This document shows positions 53,240 to 59,882 of a stretch of DNA of 64,000 bases, one piece after another; position 1 is the stretch's first letter; each line of letters starts with the position of its first letter. The position numbers and the translations under genes are program-made. Origin of the DNA: Agathobacter sp. (GTDB lineage Bacteria; Bacillota; Clostridia; Lachnospirales; Lachnospiraceae); the NCBI GenBank assembly GCA_022775045.1, contig JALFLB010000002.1, positions 1-64,000 on the forward strand, read 5' to 3'. The notes below the pieces were generated by a model, which was not told where the DNA came from, ran no database searches, and was given only the letters and a program-made list of their open reading frames with translations.

Positions 53240-53872
53240 TTATTTGGAATTCTTAACAATATTGTACGACAATTGCATCAGACTGTCTGATAAGTGCACA
53301 TTCTCCACAACTACCTGGCTGTCCATCAAATCCAGATCTACATGCGCAAAGTTCCAGATTGCGTGAATCCCCAGCTCAACAAGATGCTTTGCCGTTTCAT
53401 CTGCCTTTTCCTTCGGAAGCGTAAGTGCTGCAATGTCCACCTGATGCTTCTTGCAGTAATCTTCCAGTTGATCCATCATATAAATTGGAATATCACGGAC
53501 TTTCTGACCCTTAAGGTCTGGATTGACATCAAATAATGCCGTGATAATAAAACCGAATTTTTCAAATTTCACATAATTTGTAATTGCCTGTCCAAGATTA
53601 CCTGCTCCGATTACAATAATATTGTGTGTTTCATTCAAGCCTAATATCTTTCCGATCTCATCATATAAAAACTGAACATTATACCCATACCCCTGTTGAC
53701 CAAAGCCGCCAAAATTGTTAAGATCCTGACGAATCTGAGATGCGGTCACCTTCATTCGGTTACTCAGATCATTGGAAGAGATCCGTTCTACTCCTTCTTC
53801 CAACAGTTCTCCCAGATAGCGATAGTATCTTGGCATTCGTCGAATGACAGCTTGCGATATTTCTTTCTCCAA
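53240..53872 (-). CDS. rex: Redox-sensing transcriptional repressor Rex
   Basis: Senses the NADH/NAD+ ratio and represses fermentation genes when NADH is low. A winged-helix N-terminus (AVIRRMPRYYRYLGELLEEG; NRMKVTASQIRQDLNNFGGF) is followed by a Rossmann domain (NIIVIGAGNLGQAITNYVKF) and a C-terminal swapped helix. The start is set at TTG 53872: it gives the family N-terminus MEKEISQAVIRRMPRYYRYL with GGGAGG eight bases upstream, whereas the ATG at 53917 adds 15 non-homologous residues. That gives 210 residues. It shares an operon with the NAD(P)HX repair enzyme. Confidence 0.94.
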   Translation of the reverse strand: MEKEISQAVIRRMPRYYRYLGELLEEGVERISSNDLSNRMKVTASQIRQDLNNFGGFGQQGYGYNVQFLYDEIGKILGLNETHNIIVIGAGNLGQAITNYVKFEKFGFIITALFDVNPDLKGQKVRDIPIYMMDQLEDYCKKHQVDIAALTLPKEKADETAKHLVELGIHAIWNFAHVDLDLMDSQVVVENVHLSDSLMQLSYNIVKNSK

Positions 53873-53918
53873 AATCCAATCCTCCCATTCCAGGGTCAAA
53901 AACGTCTTTACGTTCATG

Positions 53919-53998
53919 AAAAAACCCTAAGTTTATTATAGGATTTTCACATGATGCTGTCAATGTGTGAAAATTTTAACAGAGTAATAAACTTAGGG
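53919..53998 (-). terminator. icd operon terminator with nested hairpin
   Basis: CCCTAAGTTTATTA (53925-53938) and TAATAAACTTAGGG (53985-53998) are perfect 14-base inverted copies, followed on the minus strand by TTTTTT (53924-53919). The 46-base loop holds a second hairpin, ATTTTCACA / TGTGAAAAT. It begins 9 bases after the icd stop and ends before rex, so it should separate the two operons. Confidence 0.75.
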
Positions 53999-54006
53999 TA
54001 ATCATT

Positions 54007-55215
54007 CTAGAGGGATGACTCCAATTCAGCACGAATTGCTTTAATGAAATCCTGACTATTTAAAACAGTTGGATTCTGAATGGAAGTAATCAGTGCTAAA
54101 TCCTTAGTCATCTTTCCGGATTCAATTGTTTTTAAACAGGCAGCCTCAAGCTTATCTGCAAATGATGAAAGCTCTGCGATATGATCAAGCTCTCCTCTCT
54201 TTCTGAGAGCACCAGTCCACGCAAAAATCGTTGCCACAGAATTCGTAGAAGTCTCCTCCCCTTTCAGATGCTTGTAATAATGTCTCTGTACGGTTCCATG
54301 TGCAGCTTCATACTCATAATATCCCTGCGGTGATACCAATACGGAAGTCATCATGGCAAGAGAACCAAAAGCCGAACTGATCATATCCGACATAACATCT
54401 CCGTCATAATTCTTGCAGGCCCATATAAATCCACCTTTAGACTTCATGACCCGAGCCACGGCATCATCGATAAGGGTATAAAAATATTCAATTCCCGCAG
54501 CGTCAAATGCTTCTTTATATTCCTGTTCGAAAATCTCCTGAAAAATATCCTTAAACGTATGATCATACTTTTTGGAAATGGTATCCTTAGTAGCAAACCA
54601 CAAATCCTGCTTTGTATCCAGTGCATACTTAAAACAGCTGTGGGCAAAGCTTTCGATAGAATCATCAAGATTATGCTGTCCCTGGATTACCCCGGCACCT
54701 CTGAAATTGTGGATCAGCTCCCGGACTTCCGTTCCGTCTTCAGCAGTGTAGACAAGCTCTGCCTTACCAGCTCCCGGAATCTTCATCTCACTGGCTTTAT
54801 AAACATCACCATATGCATGTCTTGCAATGGTAATCGGCTTTTCCCATGTCTTAACATTCGGCTCGATGCCCTTAACAACAATCGGGGCACGAAATACTGT
54901 TCCATCCAGCATCGCACGAATGGTTCCGTTGGGACTCTTCCACATCTCTTTCAGATTGTATTCGGTCATTCTGGCTGCATTTGGTGTGATTGTCGCACAT
55001 TTTACTGCAACCCCGTATTTTTTCGTTGCATTGGCAGAATCAACCGTTACCTGATCATTCGTACGGTTTCGCTCTTCAAGTCCAAGATCATAATACTCGG
55101 TCTTTAAATCAATAAATGGAAGAAGTAATTCATCCTTAATCATCTGCCAGAGAATCCGTGTCATCTCATCTCCGTCCATCTCTACTAAAGGGGTTGTCAT
55201 CTTAATCTTGTCCAT
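54007..55215 (-). CDS. icd: NADP-dependent isocitrate dehydrogenase, eukaryote-like type
   Basis: Oxidatively decarboxylates isocitrate to 2-oxoglutarate. The 402 residues resemble the IDH1/IDH2 subfamily rather than E. coli Icd: [20 protein letters not shown], then [26 protein letters not shown] and AHGTVQRHY. The start is ATG 55215 with AAAGGAGAG upstream; the longer frame overlaps gntR. Third gene of the Re-citrate synthase-gntR-icd operon. Role: 2-oxoglutarate for glutamate synthesis, given an incomplete TCA cycle. Confidence 0.94.
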   Translation of the reverse strand: MDKIKMTTPLVEMDGDEMTRILWQMIKDELLLPFIDLKTEYYDLGLEERNRTNDQVTVDSANATKKYGVAVKCATITPNAARMTEYNLKEMWKSPNGTIRAMLDGTVFRAPIVVKGIEPNVKTWEKPITIARHAYGDVYKASEMKIPGAGKAELVYTAEDGTEVRELIHNFRGAGVIQGQHNLDDSIESFAHSCFKYALDTKQDLWFATKDTISKKYDHTFKDIFQEIFEQEYKEAFDAAGIEYFYTLIDDAVARVMKSKGGFIWACKNYDGDVMSDMISSAFGSLAMMTSVLVSPQGYYEYEAAHGTVQRHYYKHLKGEETSTNSVATIFAWTGALRKRGELDHIAELSSFADKLEAACLKTIESGKMTKDLALITSIQNPTVLNSQDFIKAIRAELESSL

Positions 55216-55235
55216 AATCGTCTCTCCTTTACTTT

Positions 55236-55895
55236 TTATTTCATCAGATTTTCCCAACCAATTTTATCCATATTGGCTATTGTATTACGAATATGCAGCT
55301 TTGCACTCTCCTCAGCAACCACGGCATTTCTCTCCTTGAGCGCATCTGCTATCATACGATGCTCATCAATGGATGCACGTGCGCGTTCCTTTTGTTCCAG
55401 CGTGATCTTACGGATTCTTTGCAGATAATGATGGTAATCTCGAAGTACTCTTGTAAGTTCTTTGCTTCCACAAGCCTCATAGACAATCTCATGAAACCGA
55501 TTATCCAACTCCAGAATCTGATCCCAGTTCTCCTTGGAAAAGTGAAAATCAGAAAGAAACACCGTTTCATCCAGCTCTTCAAGCTGTTCTCTTGTAATAT
55601 TGTCCGTAGCCCACTTTGCACACAAACCCTCTAACAGAGTTCGAATTTCATATATATCTTTGATATCCTTGAGTGTTACCCCTTCGACAAAAGCTCCCTT
55701 ATTCGGAATTATTCGCACAAGTCCCTCCAGTTCCAGCTGTCGCAATGCCTCTCTGACCGGAGTTCTGCTCACACCCATCTCCTGACCAATCGTCTTTTCC
55801 TTCAGTTCCTCATTTGCCTGATATTTTCCGCTTAAAATATCTTCACGGATTGAATGAAAAACTTTGGCACTTAATGAATAATGATCATCTGACAT
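55236..55895 (-). CDS. GntR-family (FadR subgroup, FCD) regulator
   Basis: Transcription factor of 219 residues. The winged helix (about 8-75) has [20 protein letters not shown] and [12 protein letters not shown]. The FCD ligand domain (about 85-215) has likely metal histidines in [21 protein letters not shown] and [11 protein letters not shown] proteins often bind carboxylic acids such as citrate. It lies between the citrate synthase and isocitrate dehydrogenase genes, and a perfect palindrome of the FadR type lies at the operon start (57336-57355), so it most likely controls its own operon in response to a TCA intermediate. Confidence 0.9.
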   Translation of the reverse strand: MSDDHYSLSAKVFHSIREDILSGKYQANEELKEKTIGQEMGVSRTPVREALRQLELEGLVRIIPNKGAFVEGVTLKDIKDIYEIRTLLEGLCAKWATDNITREQLEELDETVFLSDFHFSKENWDQILELDNRFHEIVYEACGSKELTRVLRDYHHYLQRIRKITLEQKERARASIDEHRMIADALKERNAVVAEESAKLHIRNTIANMDKIGWENLMK

Positions 55896-55927
55896 AATTT
55901 CACCTTACTATAATATCTGATTTTTTG

Positions 55928-57310
55928 TTATAACACAATACCAAGCTCTTTACAGACATCTGTGATTCTTACAACCAATTCCTGATCTGTCATAACCGTC
56001 ACACGCCCATCATCGTACTGTTCGTCAACCCATTCCTTAATCCGCTTCACCAGTTCGGAATTCTTGTCTACCTTGCGCTCTTCCGGAAGATTATAATAAT
56101 TGTTAATCCAATGAGCGATTCCCGCAAGACCGGATGTATTTGATACTGCAACAAGTGGTGGACGATTTAAAAATTTTCCTGTATCAAAAATATTGTAGAT
56201 TTCTTCGTTCTTCAGAAGTCCATCCGCATGAATTCCCGCCCTTGTCACATTAAAATTGCTTCCAACAAACGGCGTCTGGCTTGGTTGCTTATACCCAAGC
56301 TCCTTTTCATAATATTCGGACAGTTCGGTAATCACTGTTGTATCCATTCCATCTAACGTGCCCCGAAGCTGCGCATATTCAAACACCATAGCCTCAAGAG
56401 GTGTATTGCCGGTACGTTCTCCGATTCCGAAAAGCGAACAGTTCACACCGCTTGCCCCATAAAGCCATGCCGTTGTAGAATTATTGACCGCTTTATAAAA
56501 ATCATTGTGTCCATGCCATTCGATCTGTGAAGAAGGAACTCCCGCATGGGTGGTAAGTCCATAGATGATTCCCGGAACACTCCGTGGTATCACTGCACCC
56601 GGGAAATTCACTCCGTATCCCATCGTATCGCAGGCTCGAATCTTAATCGGGATCTGATATTCCTCCTGCAATTTCATCAATTCAAGGCAGAACGGAATAA
56701 CAAATCCATAGATATCTGAGCGGGTAATATCCTCCAGATGGCATCGTGGGCTGATTCCGGTTTCCAGGCAGTCCCGAATTACACTCAGATACAAATTCAT
56801 AACCTCCCGTCTGGTCATCTTCATTTTATAGAATATGTGATAATCAGAACAGCTTACCAGAATACCAGTCTCACGAAGGCCAAGATCCTTCACTAACTGA
56901 AAATCCTGTTTACTTGCACGAATCCAGGAAGTAACCTCTGGGAACTGATAACCTCGCTCCAGACATTTGTACACAGCATCTCGGTCCTTCTTGCTGTATA
57001 AGAAAAATTCACTCTGACGGATTTTCCCTTTCGGACCTCCCAGTTTATGCAGATAATCATAAATTGTTACTATCTGCTCCGTTGTATATGGTGCTCTCGA
57101 CTGCTGTCCGTCACGAAACGTTGTATCCGTAATCCAAATCTCATCCGGCATATTATGCGGAACAATACGATCATTAAATGCGATCTTCGGAATCTCCTCA
57201 TAAGGGAAAAGATTTCGGAATGTATTCGGCTCATCCACATCCACAAGCTGATAAAAATGCTCCTCTAACTGCAACAGATTTGACTTGTCGTTCATGACTA
57301 CTTCTTTCAT
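55928..57310 (-). CDS. Probable Re-citrate synthase (HMGL/isopropylmalate synthase-like)
   Basis: A 460-residue HMGL-like TIM-barrel protein with the catalytic/metal start TDTTFRDGQQSRAPYTTEQI, the HLEDITRSDIYGFV block and EWHGHNDFYKAVNNS, SLFGIGERTGNTPLEAMV. Automatic annotation would say 2-isopropylmalate or homocitrate synthase, but the long N-terminus, the absence of the leucine-regulatory domain and the link to icd fit the anaerobe Re-citrate synthase first described in Clostridium kluyveri. The ATG at 57310 has AAGGAGTG upstream; an ATG at 57295 is the alternative. Function is inferred from family and context. Confidence 0.8.
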   Translation of the reverse strand: MKEVVMNDKSNLLQLEEHFYQLVDVDEPNTFRNLFPYEEIPKIAFNDRIVPHNMPDEIWITDTTFRDGQQSRAPYTTEQIVTIYDYLHKLGGPKGKIRQSEFFLYSKKDRDAVYKCLERGYQFPEVTSWIRASKQDFQLVKDLGLRETGILVSCSDYHIFYKMKMTRREVMNLYLSVIRDCLETGISPRCHLEDITRSDIYGFVIPFCLELMKLQEEYQIPIKIRACDTMGYGVNFPGAVIPRSVPGIIYGLTTHAGVPSSQIEWHGHNDFYKAVNNSTTAWLYGASGVNCSLFGIGERTGNTPLEAMVFEYAQLRGTLDGMDTTVITELSEYYEKELGYKQPSQTPFVGSNFNVTRAGIHADGLLKNEEIYNIFDTGKFLNRPPLVAVSNTSGLAGIAHWINNYYNLPEERKVDKNSELVKRIKEWVDEQYDDGRVTVMTDQELVVRITDVCKELGIVL

Positions 57311-57335
57311 AGACTGTCCACTCCTTTTATGCATG

Positions 57336-57355
57336 AATAATTGTATACAATTATT
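57336..57355. promoter_or_regulatory. Perfect palindromic operator, likely for the GntR regulator
   Basis: AATAATTGTATACAATTATT is a perfect 20-base palindrome whose TTGTATACAA core is typical of FadR-subgroup GntR operators. It lies 13 bases after the -10 element of the citrate synthase promoter and 26 bases before the start codon, so binding would block initiation or elongation. Confidence 0.75.
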
Positions 57356-57368
57356 ACGTCTTGCAATT

Positions 57369-57397
57369 ATTCTACCGATACTTTAGGGGAAAGTCAA
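57369..57397 (-). promoter_or_regulatory. Promoter of the Re-citrate synthase-gntR-icd operon
   Basis: Minus-strand TTGACT (57392-57397), 17 bases, TAGAAT (57369-57374), immediately upstream of the palindromic operator. Confidence 0.7.
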
Positions 57398-57449
57398 TAC
57401 ATACCAGAAATTTTTTGCAAAAAAGGAACCCTTTTTCTCCATTGCCATA

Positions 57450-57458
57450 TGATATACT
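57450..57458 (+). promoter_or_regulatory. Extended -10 promoter of the Cys-rich gene
   Basis: TGATATACT lies 26 bases before the start codon; no convincing -35 at normal spacing. Confidence 0.45.
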
Positions 57459-57483
57459 GTAAATATTCTTTTGGAGGTCACTT

Positions 57484-57696
57484 ATGAGTGATTTAGCTGC
57501 AACAAACTGTGGATGCCCTTCTGAGGGTGGATGTAATTCTATTATCTGGATTATCCTGCTTCTGTGCTGCTGTGGTGGTGGAGGATCCTTCTTCAACAAT
57601 GATGGTTGTGGTGGCAGAAATGATTGCTGCTGGATTATCATTCTTCTTTTGCTCTGTGGCAACAACGGATGCGGTGGTGGATGCGGCATTTGCTAA
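57484..57696 (+). CDS. Small Gly/Cys-rich protein (chorion-class high-cysteine-like label)
   Basis: A 70-residue protein with 14 cysteines and many glycines. It has two short hydrophobic segments (IIWIILLLCCC and CCWIIILLLLC) separated by glycine/asparagine loops and ends GCGGGCGIC. Proteins like this in Lachnospiraceae are often labelled chorion class high-cysteine protein, which describes composition, not function. A surface, spore or metal-binding role is possible. It has GGAGGT seven bases before the ATG and a strong terminator. Frames on the other strand here are shadows of the repeats. Confidence 0.85.
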   Translation: MSDLAATNCGCPSEGGCNSIIWIILLLCCCGGGGSFFNNDGCGGRNDCCWIIILLLLCGNNGCGGGCGIC

Positions 57697-57707
57697 TCTT
57701 CTTAGTA

Positions 57708-57742
57708 CAAAAAGGGAGTCGGTTTTACCGACCCCCTTTTTG
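57708..57742 (+). terminator. Terminator of the Cys-rich gene, overlapping a convergent small gene
   Basis: CAAAAAGGG(A)GTCGGT pairs with ACCGAC(C)CCCTTTTTG around TTT, with one mismatch, then TTTTTG. A strong Rho-independent terminator. Most of it (57725-57742) also encodes the last codons of the 52-codon minus-strand gene. Confidence 0.85.
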
Positions 57743-57883
57743 TTTTTGTTTTCCATTTTGTTCATGCAATGCCTGACGCTCCAAAGCCTCCTGCACCTTG
57801 CATTCCGGAGGTATACGCCTTTTCTTTAAACATTCTTCGTCTACCTCGTAAACACTGTTTCCATCAATAATCAGCTTTCCCAT
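57725..57883 (-). CDS. 52-residue hypothetical protein
   Basis: Small minus-strand frame starting MGKLIIDGNSVYEVDEECLK and continuing to KKRRIPPECK, a helix QEALERQALHEQ and a Lys/Gln/Gly tail. AAGGAT lies 8-9 bases before the ATG at 57883. The first 18 residues read as a beta hairpin plus DEECL motif that I associate with short conserved clostridial proteins. Two cysteines. Its 3' end lies within the terminator of the convergent Cys-rich gene. Function unknown; the ribosome site and protein-like composition favour a real gene. Confidence 0.6.
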   Translation of the reverse strand: MGKLIIDGNSVYEVDEECLKKRRIPPECKVQEALERQALHEQNGKQKQKGGR

Positions 57884-57967
57884 TTTTCAACATCCTTTTT
57901 TTATAATATATGCATAGGGACAAGTTGTCTCCCATAAAATGAATAAAAAGACATCAAATTGGAATAT

Positions 57968-58297
57968 ATGGAAAATGAAGCAAATGTTACCTATGATGAC
58001 ATGGTACAGACACGAAACATTAAAATTCTCAAATCCATTGTTCCTTTTCTGGATTTCCGCTCGCAGAAACCGGCAGCAATGCTCATTCAATATATGGAAT
58101 TGAAAAATGCCAGTACGGTCTTTTCCAGACAGGATAACAGCATGGCTGCCTGTGCTCTCCCGGATGGAAGTGACCGCCGCAGTGCGATTCTTGGAGCAAT
58201 CCGCCAGTACTGCACGCCAAAGGAACAGGAAACCATTGATACCATTTTAAATCTGTTCTGCGTACTGGATAATTATGATATGCTGAACAATATGTAG
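57968..58297 (+). CDS. Small helical protein of unknown function (pair, first)
   Basis: A 109-residue, largely helical cytoplasmic protein: RNIKILKSIVPFLDFRSQ, MLIQYMELKNAST, RSAILGAIRQYCTPKEQE, TIDTILNLFCVLDNYD. The ATG at 57968 has only GGA upstream (TTGGAATAT), so translation initiation looks weak. It is 9 bases before the gene at 58307 on the same strand. The two share a C-terminal pattern, P-x-E-Q-E then I/V-x-x-I-L/M-x-L, and an upstream V/I-M/V-P-F-L motif, suggesting they are paralogues. No known family recognised. Confidence 0.7.
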   Translation: MENEANVTYDDMVQTRNIKILKSIVPFLDFRSQKPAAMLIQYMELKNASTVFSRQDNSMAACALPDGSDRRSAILGAIRQYCTPKEQETIDTILNLFCVLDNYDMLNNM

Positions 58298-58306
58298 GAG
58301 GAATTT

Positions 58307-58570
58307 ATGGATTCATCTCTTTTTAACAATCCGGCTTTTTCCAATATGAGTCCGGAAAAAATCGAATTTCTGCTCTCCTTCGCAAAGAAGGATAAGCCCA
58401 CCAGCATGAAGGATGTGATGCCCTTTTTGTTGGCAAACATGCGGCAGGCCAAAGAACAGAATCTGGATTTCTCCAAACCAGAGATCCAGCTCATCTGCGA
58501 ATTGCTGTCAAAAGATCTGCCTCCAGCAGAACAGGAACGCGTAAAAAAAATAATGACACTTCTCAGCTGA
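58307..58570 (+). CDS. Small helical protein of unknown function (pair, second)
   Basis: An 87-residue helical protein: MSPEKIEFLLSFAKKDK, MKDVMPFLLANMRQAKEQ, PEIQLICELLSK, LPPAEQERVKKIMTLLS. AGGAGG lies 7 bases before the ATG, a much stronger site than its partner's. It shares the PFL and P-x-E-Q-E-based motifs with the preceding gene. Its last 8 bases overlap the convergent gene. No family recognised; possibly works as a complex with its partner. Confidence 0.72.
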   Translation: MDSSLFNNPAFSNMSPEKIEFLLSFAKKDKPTSMKDVMPFLLANMRQAKEQNLDFSKPEIQLICELLSKDLPPAEQERVKKIMTLLS

Positions 58571-59882
58571 TCTGCTTAACCGGAATCATAAGCAGTTTGT
58601 CAATCGGGGAAAGGCTCTGGCCTTTCCCGTCTGTTCCTTCCAAATACTTTTCTCCTGCTGATTCAAACAAAACATACAGGATATTCCCATTCACATCAAT
58701 CTCCTCGGATCCAGGTGGCATCTCAACGGTATAGGACGGGTGCTTCGGTCTTGTTGACAATGCCGTAACGGAAGGATAGCTCAACAGATAAGAAGATTCC
58801 TTCCGCCCATAGGAAGTGCTCAGAAAAACACTTCCAGACTTATCAAAGGCAATTCCCTGTACTTTCGAGGGGATTTTAAATTCACTGAGTGCAACCAGTT
58901 CATCCTTCGTATGGTCATAATGATAAGCAACCATCTGAGAATTTACAACAAGTGTATGTGTTGCAATCCACAGACGCCCTCCGTAATAAGTAATACAGGA
59001 TGGGGTATTTTGGACAGGATACTCATCCACAACATCCCGGACATCAACGACCTCTCCCTGATTCTGATAAGCCATGGTCTGAATAAAATCATAGGAAATC
59101 CGCTCAATCGAACTTTCATATGAATTGCAGACCCACACATTATCTCCATCATACGCAATTCCACCAAGATGACTGTTTTCATCCATACCGAGTGTAATCA
59201 TATACGCTCCCGTTTCCCGGTCAAAAACCATAAGTTCACCCATACAGTCATCTTCAACGGAATAGGAAGTAATCAACACAAACTCATCTGTCATACAGAT
59301 ACCCTGCGGGCACTGGGATTCACTGAAGATATATTTATTCAGCAGATCATCCGTTCTCGTATCCGGCATCCCCGGGATATCAATTTCATCCAGAAAATCA
59401 TAATTCAATTCTTTCAACAGCAGCATGTTTTTGTCATACCTTTCCTCCACCGAATGATAGCTGTAATTCTCCACGTTGTACCGGTTATCAATCTGCGGAA
59501 TCCATTTGGCATAAAGAACATAATGATCCAGTTGATCTGTTGGAATTGTTTTCACGGGCTTATGTAATCCCCGGTCTTTATACCAGCCTGCAAACCGATA
59601 TCCAAGGCGATATGGTTCATAGAGTCTTTGTTCACCGGAAAACGCGTCAAAAATTTCCCTGTTATGAGCGTTCTGCACACCCCCAGCCAGCAAATAACAA
59701 ACAATAATTTTATCATGTGCAGAAGAAATCCTTTCCGGCTTCTGAAAAGAAGAACCCGAAGAAGCATAGACTGCCCCTTCGAGTTCCAGATTCTGTGCCT
59801 GCGGCACGATTATGAAATTCAAAATCACTGCTAATAATGCAAATGTACAGAATTTTGCATTACTCTTCCACGTCAACAAGCT
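58563..59882 (-). CDS. Secreted protein with InlB-type repeat and propeller-like domain
   Basis: About 439 residues. It has a hydrophobic signal segment (KFCTFALLAVILNFIIVPQA, then AVYASS), an InlB/Flg-new-type repeat (about 85-125; LGYRFAGWYKDRGLHK then LDHYVLYAKW) and a C-terminal repeated-sheet region resembling an NHL or bridging propeller (GGIAYDGDNVWVCNSYESSI; GRLWIATHTLVV; GIAFDKSGSVFLSTSYGR). The frame is open to 59966, inside fusA; TTG at 59882 (or 59879), after GAGAGGG, is the likeliest start and still overlaps fusA by 23 bases. Function unknown, probably a surface or secreted binding protein. Confidence 0.65.
   Translation of the reverse strand, partial: SLLTWKSNAKFCTFALLAVILNFIIVPQAQNLELEGAVYASSGSSFQKPERISSAHDKIIVCYLLAGGVQNAHNREIFDAFSGEQRLYEPYRLGYRFAGWYKDRGLHKPVKTIPTDQLDHYVLYAKWIPQIDNRYNVENYSYHSVEERYDKNMLLLKELNYDFLDEIDIPGMPDTRTDDLLNKYIFSESQCPQGICMTDEFVLITSYSVEDDCMGELMVFDRETGAYMITLGMDENSHLGGIAYDGDNVWVCNSYESSIERISYDFIQTMAYQNQGEVVDVRDVVDEYPVQNTPSCITYYGGRLWIATHTLVVNSQMVAYHYDHTKDELVALSEFKIPSKVQGIAFDKSGSVFLSTSYGRKESSYLLSYPSVTALSTRPKHPSYTVEMPPGSEEIDVNGNILYVLFESAGEKYLEGTDGKGQSLSPIDKLLMIPVKQIS
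58607..58628 (+). terminator. Hairpin after the small gene pair, inside the opposing gene
   Basis: GGGAAAGG / CCTTTCCC, a perfect 8-pair GC-rich stem with a 6-base loop, 37 bases after the stop at 58570, within the 3' coding end of the convergent gene. There is little T after it, so terminator activity is uncertain. Confidence 0.3.

Noticed and set aside
53944-53973. Rex operator upstream of rex
   Set aside because: The half-sites are in the wrong order (TTCACA then TGTGAA) and fit a hairpin within the icd terminator better.
57372-57829. Several overlapping frames on both strands around the Cys-rich gene
   Set aside because: They arise from the repetitive Gly/Cys codons; only the plus frame at 57484 and the separate 52-codon minus frame have ribosome sites.
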